DNA of 64,000 bases from positions 2,576,501 to 2,640,500 of the forward strand of contig NZ_CP018153.1 in the NCBI RefSeq assembly GCF_001889005.1, read 5' to 3'. The notes under the pieces are model-generated. The model made no database searches. It had not been told where the DNA came from and saw only the letters and a list, made by a program, of their open reading frames with translations. Made by a program: the position numbers and the translations under genes. Positions within the stretch are counted from its first letter, which is position 1; each line of letters begins with the position of its first letter. Below, piece by piece: positions 27,685 to 36,591 of this stretch. The stretch comes from Christiangramia salexigens. Its GTDB lineage: Bacteria; Bacteroidota; Bacteroidia; Flavobacteriales; Flavobacteriaceae.

Positions 27685-28488
27685 TTAGTGGTTTAAAATC
27701 CCGCCTATAATAAACTCTGCGATCAGCTCTGCTGTATTCGCGCAACCTGATTTCTGTAAAATATTCTTCCTGTGCGTTTTAACAGTGTGAACCGATATAT
27801 TTAGTGTGTCTGCTATACCGGAAGTGCTTTTACCTTTTGAAAGGAGCTTTATAATCTCCCTTTCTCTATCGGTAAGGTTTAAAAATTTATTCTCTACCTC
27901 AGGATTGCTTAGGGATGGATCAAAAACACCGTCACTTGAATCTACATTGATAAAAGATTTTTCTCCTTTAAGATCAATAAAGGAAATATATGGTGAGACA
28001 TTAATATTATAGTGTGAAATATCTGAATGTATGCATAGCATATGTTTTATGGAGCCATTTTGAGAGAGAGATAAGGGGGTAGCCTGAATTAGCATTCTAT
28101 GCTTGCGTTTTTTGGGGTCCCGAAGTTGGTAGGAGTAAAGAGCCTTGTACTTCAGTTTTTCTTCTTTGGTTAAATACCTGCTAAAAAAGTCCTGCATAAC
28201 TTTCTCCTTATTCTCTACGTTACCCAGATCTTCCTTTACCACGGTAGTAAGTAATTTTTCCATAGTAACTTCCTCACGAGGCACATCCAGAAGATTGCGG
28301 TAATCCTCAGAAATAAAGTCTATTTCCAGATTATGTAAATTCAGAATATAATAATAAGATAAGCCAGGAGTGAAGAAAGATGCGATCTGTTTGAACTGTT
28401 CACTGACTTCAAATGCATCATATTCGTCGATCTGGGCAGAATATTCTTTACGCCAAAAATCAGAAATTCTATTTATCTGGTCTTGCAT
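27685..28488 (-). CDS. LuxR-type regulator with PAS-like N-terminal domain
   Basis: The 267-residue protein ends in a LuxR helix-turn-helix: LTDREREIIKLLSKGKSTSG, then IADTLNISVHTVKTHRKNIL (residues about 200-255). The N-terminal 180 residues contain FSYYYILNLHNLEIDFIS-like and LLDVPREEVTMEKLLTTV-like stretches that resemble a PAS sensor fold (YYILNLHNLEIDFISEDYRN is the clearest part). There is no receiver domain. It would be a cytoplasmic DNA-binding regulator sensing an unknown signal. It is divergent from the next unit, with about 400 bp between. Confidence 0.8.
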   Translation of the reverse strand: MQDQINRISDFWRKEYSAQIDEYDAFEVSEQFKQIASFFTPGLSYYYILNLHNLEIDFISEDYRNLLDVPREEVTMEKLLTTVVKEDLGNVENKEKVMQDFFSRYLTKEEKLKYKALYSYQLRDPKKRKHRMLIQATPLSLSQNGSIKHMLCIHSDISHYNINVSPYISFIDLKGEKSFINVDSSDGVFDPSLSNPEVENKFLNLTDREREIIKLLSKGKSTSGIADTLNISVHTVKTHRKNILQKSGCANTAELIAEFIIGGILNH

Positions 28489-28729
28489 ACTACTAATCTG
28501 TTAATCTTCAATAATATACTCAATATGTAACGAAATTTCAATCTATATATAGGTCTCTTTTAGATAGATTTCAAGAATATTATTAATAAATCATTTAAAA
28601 AGCAAAAATATACCCCTTTTGAGGTATTTCCTACCATTAAAAGAAAAATTAACTTAGCAATCGGTTTTTTTCAATGGTTTACAATCTGGTGTACCTATAG
28701 TAGTTCCTAATATGTAGGGTGTTAGCAAC

Positions 28730-28799
28730 TATTTTTGACCGGATTGAATTGGACAACCATCTAGTATGACAAACCTCTCCGTCTTGGAGAGGTTTTTTT
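28730..28799 (+). ncRNA. Possible short RNA: -7 box followed by an orphan terminator
   Basis: TATTTTTG at 28730-28737 fits TAnnTTTG. About 35 nt later AAACCTCTCC and GGAGAGGTTT form a 10-bp stem followed by seven T residues (28771-28799). No reading frame lies between them. The transcript would be about 55 nt. It could be a small RNA or an attenuating leader of the gene at 28896. The rest of the 407-bp gap (28489-28895) shows nothing else clear. No -33 box is evident. Confidence 0.4.
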
Positions 28800-28895
28800 A
28801 TTTCCACTATTTTCCTATAGTTTCCGAGGTATAAACGATAAAAGTCTCTTAATATTTTAGGTCGGGAAATTTCAGTTATTATATTTATTATAGTA

Positions 28896-29540
28896 ATGGA
28901 GAGCTTAAGACTTATGAGAATGGAGAATGAATCTTTACAACAGAATATAAAAGTAATATTACCCTTAAGTGTAAAATACGCGGCTATTGATAAATTGCTT
29001 CGGGAGAAATTGACCGGGGAAATCATAAAAAAAGAGGACAAAGCCGGAGAAGGCTCTAATTATGCTCAGATCCTTGATGTTACTTTAGAGAAAAGTCATA
29101 AAAATAATTTCGACGTCCAGCTAAATATTAAGTTTCAATTTCTAACGACCTTTTTCAAAAACAGGGAAGCGGACGCTGAAATTCACGCTGTAATCCAACT
29201 TGATCCTTCAAAACAAAGATTATTTATTAAAGACTATTCGGTTGTAAGCGATACGAATAACTGGTTAGCAGATAAGCTTCTTCAGGGCGTAGTAAACACC
29301 TGGATGTATAAGCGTATTAAAAGCAAAATGACCTTTGACCTGGATTCTTTTTTATCGAAAAATCTGGATTCAATCAATAAGCAACTGGAAAATAAACTGG
29401 AAGTTAAAACAGGGACTTATGTTTTAGGCAATCTGGAAAGCATCAAGCTGGTTGAAATTTTGGCAGCTGAAACCCATTTGCAACTGGCACTTAATATAAA
29501 GGGGCATTCTGAAATTGAAATTGATGAAATCAATTTTTAA
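28896..29540 (+). CDS. DUF4403-like protein
   Basis: The 214-residue protein has a pattern recalling DUF4403 proteins: NIKVILPLSVKYAAIDKLLR at the start and a VQLNIKFQFLTTFF segment, then amphipathic strands such as LFIKDYSVVSDTN and LQLALNIKGHSEIEI. No signal peptide is seen. Family members elsewhere are about twice this length and exported, so this would be one half or a divergent relative. Translation may instead start at 28914 or 28920, since MRMENES lies inside the proposed N-terminus. Function is unknown. Confidence 0.5.
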   Translation: MESLRLMRMENESLQQNIKVILPLSVKYAAIDKLLREKLTGEIIKKEDKAGEGSNYAQILDVTLEKSHKNNFDVQLNIKFQFLTTFFKNREADAEIHAVIQLDPSKQRLFIKDYSVVSDTNNWLADKLLQGVVNTWMYKRIKSKMTFDLDSFLSKNLDSINKQLENKLEVKTGTYVLGNLESIKLVEILAAETHLQLALNIKGHSEIEIDEINF

Positions 29541-29567
29541 AGATGGATGTTAGCCTGATCGGGAAAA

Positions 29568-30326
29568 TTATTTCATTTCGAACGCACTTACATATTTTAT
29601 TACATCTACAAGCGATTTAATCTCAAGTTTGGTTTTAATATTTTTCCAATGTGTTTTAATTGTCTGAACCGATATAAATAATTTATCTGCAACTTCCTGA
29701 TGTCTTAGTCCCTTAGCAAATAATATCATGACTTCCTTTTCTCGCATTGTTAGTTTAGAAAATTTTGAAATATTCGCTTTTATAAAATTATTCTCCTCAA
29801 TTAAATTTCCGAAGGATAAGATAGTGTTTGTAATATCCCCTGCAGGTCTTTTGATTTTAATTATAGAATTTCCTTCCTGATCTACCCCTTCGAAAAGTAT
29901 CTTAATATCCGTTTCGGCTTTTATATCGTTTTCTGACCCATTAAGCCATTGTCTGGCCTCAGTTTCGGTGGCAAAGTGAAGCGGATGAATTACAGAATTA
30001 GCTTCTTCAAAATAGCTCATAACGCTTAGGTGAACAAGAACATCCATCCCTACCACAAATGCGACTTTTTTATTTCCATTTTCCACACAGGGAATATTTA
30101 CATTTTTTTCAATCCATTGGTGAATTTCATGATCCATAGGTAACTGAAAGTTCTTTTGGATCCATAGTGCATTAGAAGGTTTGTGTTTAAGGTATAACCT
30201 GGTATAAGCTTCAAATTCTTTTTTCAGGGTTGAGTAGTCCTCGGGAGATTTTTTCCAAAATTGAACAACGCACTGGTTTTCCCGCTCGAATTGAATTTGA
30301 AGAAACTCACTTTCGTAAATTTTCAT
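29568..30326 (-). CDS. LuxR-type regulator with unrecognised sensor domain
   Basis: The 252-residue protein ends in a LuxR helix-turn-helix (LTMREKEVMILFAKGLRHQE, then VADKLFISVQTIKTHWKNIK; residues about 190-245). The first 180 residues are not a receiver or PAS domain that I can recognise; they contain a KVAFVVGMDVLVHLSVMSYF stretch that resembles a STAS-like or SpoIIAA-like fold. It stands on the minus strand, and its stop faces the DUF4403-like gene. Confidence 0.75.
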   Translation of the reverse strand: MKIYESEFLQIQFERENQCVVQFWKKSPEDYSTLKKEFEAYTRLYLKHKPSNALWIQKNFQLPMDHEIHQWIEKNVNIPCVENGNKKVAFVVGMDVLVHLSVMSYFEEANSVIHPLHFATETEARQWLNGSENDIKAETDIKILFEGVDQEGNSIIKIKRPAGDITNTILSFGNLIEENNFIKANISKFSKLTMREKEVMILFAKGLRHQEVADKLFISVQTIKTHWKNIKTKLEIKSLVDVIKYVSAFEMK

Positions 30327-30513
30327 TTAAATACGGTTTTTTCGGTATAGTGTGAGAACATTCTAATTTAACACAAATATTTTAGACTATAGAGGCCAAA
30401 ATGACTTCTCTGAGATATTTTGGGGATATCTTTAGAGGTCTGTAAAAAAATAAGAATCTTTTTTAAGCTAAGAAAGGCTAAAGATTTTTAATAATATGTT
30501 GATCAAGACAAAT

Positions 30514-31347
30514 CTAGATTTTAAAAGTAAGTACAGGGATAGAAGAGTGATTTGCGACATCCTCACCTGTGCTTCCATAAAAGAAGTGACCCAAACCTTT
30601 CCGGCCATGTGTAGCCACTCCAATAATATCAGCTTTCAGTTCTTTACAGTAATTAAAAGCTCCTCGTTCTAAGCTGTAGTCATTGTATAATTCCAGCATT
30701 TTATCAAAGCTACCTTTATCCAAGTTAGCTTCTTCGCGGAATATTTCTGCTTTTTTGTGTATTTCTACTGTACTCATAAATTTCTCGGGCAGGTTAATAA
30801 AAAGTAACTTTAATTTCGCGCCTAGCTGTTCAAAAATAATTTGGGCTTCTTTAAATGCTCCGATACTATTAAGATCGAAATCGGTAAGAAAAACTCCCTT
30901 CTTCAATTTAAAGTCCTTCATTCTGTCTTTAACGATTAGGACAGGCGTTTCTGAAGTTCTTATCACCTTCTGGGTGTTTGAGCCTATAAACACGTCCTGA
31001 AAGCCTGTGGTGCCATGTGAGCCCATTACTATAAGTTCTGCTCCAAATTCTTTTGCTACGTCATTAACTTCCCTAAAAACCTTATAATTTCTAATCGTTT
31101 GGGTTATTGTGACTCCTTCCAGATAATCTTTATTCAAAAATTCGGAAAATTTCAGTTTTGCAAGTTTCATAAAGTACATGCCATTGAATACCTCGTTAGT
31201 TTGATCTTTGGTAAGAAAACTTTCTGCTAGCCCCATCATATGTAAAACATTAATGGTTGCATTATGCTTTTTTGCAATATTGGCAGCTACTTCAAGAGCA
31301 TATTCAGAATGTTTCGAGAAATCTACGGGAACCAGGATCTTTTTCAT
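30514..31347 (-). CDS. Universal stress protein with two UspA domains
   Basis: The 277-residue protein has two tandem UspA domains. Domain 1 (1-140) starts MKKILVPVDFSKHSEYALEV and ends with GSHGTTGFQDVFIGSNTQKV. Domain 2 ends with GVATHGRKGLGHFFYGSTGE and VANHSSIPVLTF. Both carry the G-x2-G-x9-G(S/T) nucleotide-binding pattern. Such proteins bind ATP in the cytoplasm and accumulate under starvation or stress. It is divergent from the other Usp-like gene at 31573, with about 225 bp between. Confidence 0.9.
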   Translation of the reverse strand: MKKILVPVDFSKHSEYALEVAANIAKKHNATINVLHMMGLAESFLTKDQTNEVFNGMYFMKLAKLKFSEFLNKDYLEGVTITQTIRNYKVFREVNDVAKEFGAELIVMGSHGTTGFQDVFIGSNTQKVIRTSETPVLIVKDRMKDFKLKKGVFLTDFDLNSIGAFKEAQIIFEQLGAKLKLLFINLPEKFMSTVEIHKKAEIFREEANLDKGSFDKMLELYNDYSLERGAFNYCKELKADIIGVATHGRKGLGHFFYGSTGEDVANHSSIPVLTFKI

Positions 31348-31572
31348 GACGGTATATTTTATGGTTCCAAATTAGTACTAATGCCTCTCAGAAATTATGA
31401 TAAATATCATGATTGATTTAAATAGGTTACACCCGCCTAGCATTATGGAATAAACGACTTAGCCTGAAACTTTAAATTTCTAAATTATTATGGAATAATA
31501 TTTTAAGAACTGATTTCCATCATTTTTCTCTTTTAAGACTTAATGTAAGTTGCCGGGTAAAACATTGTATTA

Positions 31573-32325
31573 ATGAATGCTTTGATCCTCTCCGATTTCT
31601 CAAAAGTCTCCTGCAATGCAGGAAGGTATGCAGTGGACTATTTTGGGGAGGAGCCCTCCAATTTTTATATTCTTAATATTGATGAATTTAATTTTGGTTC
31701 TGGCGTAAAGCGAGACAATGAAATTGATTCCAACAGAAATAAACTCACTGCGTATTGCCGAGAACTTGAAGTATATTCAGATAATTTGTCACATACCTTC
31801 TATCCGCTTCTATCGATAGATAACCTTATAAATACCTTGCGTAAGGAACTCACCTTAAAAAAAATTGATCTTATTGTAATTGGTAAGGCCAGTCATATAA
31901 CCTTTAATGAAAATGAAGTCCCGGCAGATCATTTATATGAAGTGATCAGGAAAATTAAGACCAATATTCTTGTGGTTCCTGATTCAACTCATTTTAAACG
32001 TCCCGAAATGTTATTGCTACCGGTCGATTTTTCGGTTGTATCCAGGTCCAGGGTGTTTAGACAAATTGATCACGCAGGTTATGTAAATTCTAAAAAATTA
32101 ATGATGATTAGCGTGGATGAGAATATGCAATCTTCTCAAAACCTAAATTCAAAAAAAACTGAAGTAATAGGATTTACGAAGTTATTCGAGGAAATTCACT
32201 CTAAATGTGATCTTATTCTCGTTATAGCAAAAAACCTTAAGATCTGTGATTACTTTTTTCCATCGGGCACAAGCGGAGTTTCTGTTCCGGATAACGATTT
32301 GCCCATTCTAGTGCTTCATGAATAG
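31573..32325 (+). CDS. Divergent Usp-like protein
   Basis: The 250-residue protein opens MNALILSDFSKVSCNAGRYA, parallel to the VPVDFSKHSEYALEVA start of UspA, and has a second domain beginning LLLPVDFSVVSRSRVFRQI. Unlike its neighbour it lacks the glycine-rich ATP motif in both halves: DLIVIGKASHITFNENEV and FFPSGTSGVSVPDND stand at those places. It is therefore probably a non-ATP-binding paralogue. It is divergent from the complete Usp gene, and the pair likely responds to the same stress. Confidence 0.65.
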   Translation: MNALILSDFSKVSCNAGRYAVDYFGEEPSNFYILNIDEFNFGSGVKRDNEIDSNRNKLTAYCRELEVYSDNLSHTFYPLLSIDNLINTLRKELTLKKIDLIVIGKASHITFNENEVPADHLYEVIRKIKTNILVVPDSTHFKRPEMLLLPVDFSVVSRSRVFRQIDHAGYVNSKKLMMISVDENMQSSQNLNSKKTEVIGFTKLFEEIHSKCDLILVIAKNLKICDYFFPSGTSGVSVPDNDLPILVLHE

Positions 32326-32446
32326 TTAATTAGATTTAGGGAAACCACTTAATATTTGGATAAGACTTGATTTAAATTGAAAATGGAGTCTATTTATTGT
32401 ATCTTTAAGTATTGTTATTCCATAGCTTAGGTTATGAATAATGAGG

Positions 32447-32489
32447 AAGGCTAGCTAATTATGCGTTTGTATAGTAGTTAGCCTTTTTT
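32447..32489 (+). terminator. Terminator behind the Usp-like gene
   Basis: AAGGCTAGCTA and TAGTTAGCCTT pair over 11 bp (one G-U) around a 17-nt loop and are followed by a T-run. It lies 120 nt past the Usp-like stop. The rest of the 335-bp gap to 32660 is AT-rich with no gene and no clean promoter. Confidence 0.65.
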
Positions 32490-32660
32490 CTGTATACAAT
32501 TTTTCTTACCGATAAAATGGAACACTTCGTCCGTCCTAATAAGAAAATTATAATTGTTAATATCCTCTTAATAAAACACATTTAAAACTTTAAAAAACAG
32601 AGACTTATAATCCTTGTATTTCCTAAATTATACCAGTTTGTTTAACTAAAAATTTAAAAT

Positions 32661-35600
32661 TTGAGGCATTTTAAATTTAGAATTCTGTACTCTCTGCTTT
32701 TTGCAATGGGAGTCTCTGGTATAGTTACCGGGCAGGATTATAGATCGGTACAAAGGGTTGAAGCAGTTGAAGCATTTTTAAGAGCAGACGACGTGCACCT
32801 TCAACAGGATAATCAGGAGAATTTATGGATCACCACTCCGGTAAAAGTTCTGAAATACAATTCAGCCAGGCTGAAAGTTTATAATAAATTCACCGGAGTA
32901 CCCGATGAAATTGGTAAGCATTTTCTCTCTACCTATACAGATTCTGAAAACAAGATCTGGCTTGCAGGAGATTTAGGACTTGCTGTTTATAATAGGAAAT
33001 ATGACAGGTTTGACTTTGTGAGCAGTACCCCGGGGAGAATATATACCATGCTTGAGGATGAAGCAAACCAATTATGGATAGCTGCCGAAAATGGGATCTT
33101 CAAACTTAAAACAGATTCAAACGAAAAAGATTATTCTATTTCTCGGTTCCTTTCACAAAATACCATGGCCGCAGCTGTCACCTCTTATAATAATCACATC
33201 ATTTTTGCAGGACCCAATGGCATTTTAACGATTAACAGAAAATCCGGGAAAATTAATCAATTGGATCTGGGGTACAATCGTGATATTGAAATTACTTCAG
33301 CGGTTACCCTGAATGATGGTGTTCTATTTGGAACAAGGGAAAACGGTTTATTTAAAACCGATCCTCAGTTTAAAAGGATCCTTTCCATAAACTCGCTTCC
33401 ATATGCCATTAGCAGAGATGAGATCACAGGCCTGGAAAGGTTTAATGATGAAGTTTTGGTAGGTACTAAAAATAAGGGTGTTCTTAGGCTGAATTCCAGG
33501 CTTCAATTAATTGAAGAGTCTGCTTCAAATTATCCCTCGCGGATTTCTGGCATTTACCTCAATGATAAGAATCTGTTATGGATGGTGTCTAATGAAGGTT
33601 TATTTATAAAGAATTTTTCTGCCAATACAGTTGAGCGACTTAGTAGTCAAACAGACTCATATTCGGGCATTTCAGACAATTTTATTACTGCTTCTTCAGC
33701 CGATGCCAATGGTAATATCTGGTTTGGTCATGGTGATGGTCTGAGCATATGGAAAGTAAGTTCCAACAGATGGCAACATATTAGAAACCTTAATTATCAG
33801 ATTAATTTTAAAAAGCCCGATGTTGTTCGGGACCTGCTTTCTGTTGGGAATTATATGTGGGTGGCTACAGCCAATGATGGAGTCTACAAGGTTAATATCA
33901 ATAACTTATCACGAGCACATTATTCCACAAACTCTAATCTTAAAACTAAGATTCAGTCGGCTAATACGTTATTTTCAGATTCAAGAAAAAGTGTTTGGAT
34001 TGGAGGAGAGGATGGGTATTTGACACAGATAAAGGCCAATTCTATCATTAAGAATTTTCCGCTGAAAGGTGTTAAAGCTTTAGCTGAATTAGGCCCGAAA
34101 CAGATCATTGTTGCTACTAAATCCAGAATGCATTCCCTTAATCCGGTTTCGGGAAGAATAATAGACCTTGAGAAGCTTTTTTCTAGTGAAAATCTGCCTT
34201 ATTATTCAATAAATGACCTGAAAATCACTCAGGACGGTAGAGGCCTAATTGCTACAGAAGGCGCCGGCATGATCATTTATGATTTTGAAAAGGAAGAATT
34301 CGATATACTGGATATGGAAGACGATCTGCCTTCCAATAATATTGTGGATATCAAGATTATCACCAATGATGAATTTTGGATCTCTACAGATAAAGGTCTT
34401 ACCTATTATAACGCAGAGGAGAATACCGCCCGACTTTTTACTGAAGTAAACGGACTCAGTACAAATAAACTAACTTCAGAACTAGTTGAATTGAACGAAT
34501 ACAAATGGGTTCTTGGTAGCTCTAAAGGTATAAACATATTTAAACCGAGAGAGCTACTGGCGCAGATGGATATTAAGCCGATACTGCAATTGGAAAGCCT
34601 TGAGATATTATCAAATTCAGATGACGATAATAATGAATTTAAGCTTACTTCAAATAAAGAGATCCCTTTAAGTGAGGACAATGGATTTCAGATTAAATTC
34701 AATGGAATTTCTCACCTTAATCCTGAAAGCATCAAATACTCATGGAAACTGGAAGGGGTAGATGAGGGATGGACGGAAGCTTCCGGGAACAACAGCGTAA
34801 ATTACGCGGGGCTTAGTCCTGGAGCATATACATTTAAAGTACGGGCAAAATTAGGTAATGGAGGCTGGACAGAGTCCAAAGAAGTTAGACTAAATGTTAC
34901 CGAAGCCGTTGGTGGGATTAGCACGGTCTATCCGTTTATGGGGGTTAGTGTACTTGCAATGATCGGTATTTTTGCTTTTATATTTATTAAGCGTTCCAAA
35001 GCTGCAGATCTTCAGGCGAAAAATCTATTAAGAGAAAAATTAAGAAAGGAATTCAGGGATCCGGTTAAGAGTGCCGTGACCTCACTTAGCAAAATTTCTG
35101 AAACTGCCGATGCTAATAAGGGGGAGGACCTGCAAAGGTATGCTGCAAGGTTTGATGAACTATTCAATCAGATCCTTAACTTTAGTTATGAGGAATCGGC
35201 CTATCAAATTACCCGAATAGACCTAAAATCACATATTCCTCAGCTGACTAAAGATTTTAAGCCGGTTCTTGATCAAAAGAAAATAGAATTAATTATAAAT
35301 GACCAATGGAGTAGTTCAGAATTTTATTTTGATCGGGAGACTTTAGATAAAATTTTCTTTAGTCTTATCTCTGCGAGCGCGAGTTATTCAGTTAAACGAG
35401 GTAAGATAATCGTGAACCTTATAGAAACCAGTATAGGAGATCTTAAGCTTCAGTTTACAGATAATGGAAGGGGAATACCATTGTCGCAGTTAAAGATCCT
35501 TGAGAAAAAGAATCCCGAAATAAAGAATATTCGTTTCCGCGATAAGAATGGGGCGCAACATGTGCTTCAGGCCAAGGAACTGGTTTTAAAGAGTGGTGGT

Positions 35601-36515
35601 AGCTTTAGCTATGAAAGTGAAAAGAATGAAGGGGCAACCTTTACAGTGGTTCTAAAAAACCGAAAGGAAGATTTTAGACCTGTGACTATGCCTCCAAAAG
35701 AGGAGGTTTTAAATGAGGAGGTCAAAATGACTGCTTTTCCAACAGAGATCAAAGAGTTTAGTGAAAGCAAGATCCTTATCATTGAAAATGATACCGAAAC
35801 GCGTGATCTTCTGGTTAAAAATATTGGAAAATACTGCCAGATCTATCAGGCTTCAACAGCGGAGGAAGGCATAGAAAAAGCGGGGATGATCTTTCCTGAT
35901 ATTATAATGACGGCTACGGTCTTACCAGATATGAATGCCTTTCAATTAACAAAAAAGCTTAAAAGCAATATAGGCTTGAATCATATCAATATTTTTCTGG
36001 TTGCAGACGATGATCAACCAATTGGAAAAGATCAAATGGAAGAGCTTACAGAGGTTATTAGAAAACCGGTAGATGTGAATTTGATGTTGTCCAGATTAGC
36101 ACATATTCTCTCCTGGCAGAAGAAATTGCGTAATTCATATGTACAATCTTATATCAACGGTACAGAGCAGGAATACAGGAGTGAGAGTGATGAAAAGTTT
36201 CTGGCCAACCTTATAGATATAATAGTGCAGAATGTAACTAACGAAAATTTTAGCGTGCATGACCTTAGTGCCAAGATGAGTCTTAGTAGTAATGCATTAT
36301 TCATGAAGCTTAAGAGCCTGGTAGACCTCTCACCGCAAGACTTTATGGAGTTTACCAGATTGAATTATGCGCGAAATCTCATGGAAACCGGAGATATGAA
36401 TGTTATGGAGGTAGCCTATAAATCAGGTTTCTCCAGTCCTAAATTATTCTATAGTTCCTTTAAGAAGTTCTTTGGCTATTTGCCAACAGATACTTTAGAG
36501 GAGAAACCGATCTAG
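32661..36515 (+). CDS. Hybrid two-component sensor/regulator (HTCS type) with degenerate phosphorelay
   Basis: The 1284-residue protein starts at TTG; an in-frame TAA lies two codons upstream. Order: signal peptide; two-component propeller repeats (about 40-670, with motifs like NIWFGHGDGLSIW and KVWIGGEDGYL-type blades); a Y_Y_Y domain (about 680-750); membrane helix (about 755-777); kinase-like region; receiver-like region (about 1035-1150); AraC-type helix-turn-helix (about 1190-1284). The phospho-His site reads RKEFRDPVK instead of HEFRTPL. The N-box reads SASASYS instead of SNAxKY. The receiver site reads IIMTATVLPDM, with Ala where Asp is expected. DNGRGIP of the ATP domain is kept. It faces GH31 and glgB genes, which it may control. 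Confidence 0.85.
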   Translation: MRHFKFRILYSLLFAMGVSGIVTGQDYRSVQRVEAVEAFLRADDVHLQQDNQENLWITTPVKVLKYNSARLKVYNKFTGVPDEIGKHFLSTYTDSENKIWLAGDLGLAVYNRKYDRFDFVSSTPGRIYTMLEDEANQLWIAAENGIFKLKTDSNEKDYSISRFLSQNTMAAAVTSYNNHIIFAGPNGILTINRKSGKINQLDLGYNRDIEITSAVTLNDGVLFGTRENGLFKTDPQFKRILSINSLPYAISRDEITGLERFNDEVLVGTKNKGVLRLNSRLQLIEESASNYPSRISGIYLNDKNLLWMVSNEGLFIKNFSANTVERLSSQTDSYSGISDNFITASSADANGNIWFGHGDGLSIWKVSSNRWQHIRNLNYQINFKKPDVVRDLLSVGNYMWVATANDGVYKVNINNLSRAHYSTNSNLKTKIQSANTLFSDSRKSVWIGGEDGYLTQIKANSIIKNFPLKGVKALAELGPKQIIVATKSRMHSLNPVSGRIIDLEKLFSSENLPYYSINDLKITQDGRGLIATEGAGMIIYDFEKEEFDILDMEDDLPSNNIVDIKIITNDEFWISTDKGLTYYNAEENTARLFTEVNGLSTNKLTSELVELNEYKWVLGSSKGINIFKPRELLAQMDIKPILQLESLEILSNSDDDNNEFKLTSNKEIPLSEDNGFQIKFNGISHLNPESIKYSWKLEGVDEGWTEASGNNSVNYAGLSPGAYTFKVRAKLGNGGWTESKEVRLNVTEAVGGISTVYPFMGVSVLAMIGIFAFIFIKRSKAADLQAKNLLREKLRKEFRDPVKSAVTSLSKISETADANKGEDLQRYAARFDELFNQILNFSYEESAYQITRIDLKSHIPQLTKDFKPVLDQKKIELIINDQWSSSEFYFDRETLDKIFFSLISASASYSVKRGKIIVNLIETSIGDLKLQFTDNGRGIPLSQLKILEKKNPEIKNIRFRDKNGAQHVLQAKELVLKSGGSFSYESEKNEGATFTVVLKNRKEDFRPVTMPPKEEVLNEEVKMTAFPTEIKEFSESKILIIENDTETRDLLVKNIGKYCQIYQASTAEEGIEKAGMIFPDIIMTATVLPDMNAFQLTKKLKSNIGLNHINIFLVADDDQPIGKDQMEELTEVIRKPVDVNLMLSRLAHILSWQKKLRNSYVQSYINGTEQEYRSESDEKFLANLIDIIVQNVTNENFSVHDLSAKMSLSSNALFMKLKSLVDLSPQDFMEFTRLNYARNLMETGDMNVMEVAYKSGFSSPKLFYSSFKKFFGYLPTDTLEEKPI

Positions 36516-36535
36516 AATTTGTTTGCCCTAAAAGA

Positions 36536-36571
36536 AATGAGCCTTCGGGATTTATCCTGAAGGCTCATTAT
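36536..36571. terminator. Bidirectional hairpin between convergent genes
   Basis: AATGAGCCTTCGGGAT pairs with ATCCTGAAGGCTCATT over 16 bp with one G-U wobble. It lies between the stop codons of the HTCS gene and the GH31 gene. T-rich sequence follows on both strands. Confidence 0.7.
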
Positions 36572-36591
36572 ATTTAAACTTTGGTGTGGTA

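Noticed and set aside
28679..29041. 120-residue minus-strand frame opposite the DUF4403-like gene
   Set aside because: It crosses the terminator and shows no domain; likely a shadow of the plus-strand gene.
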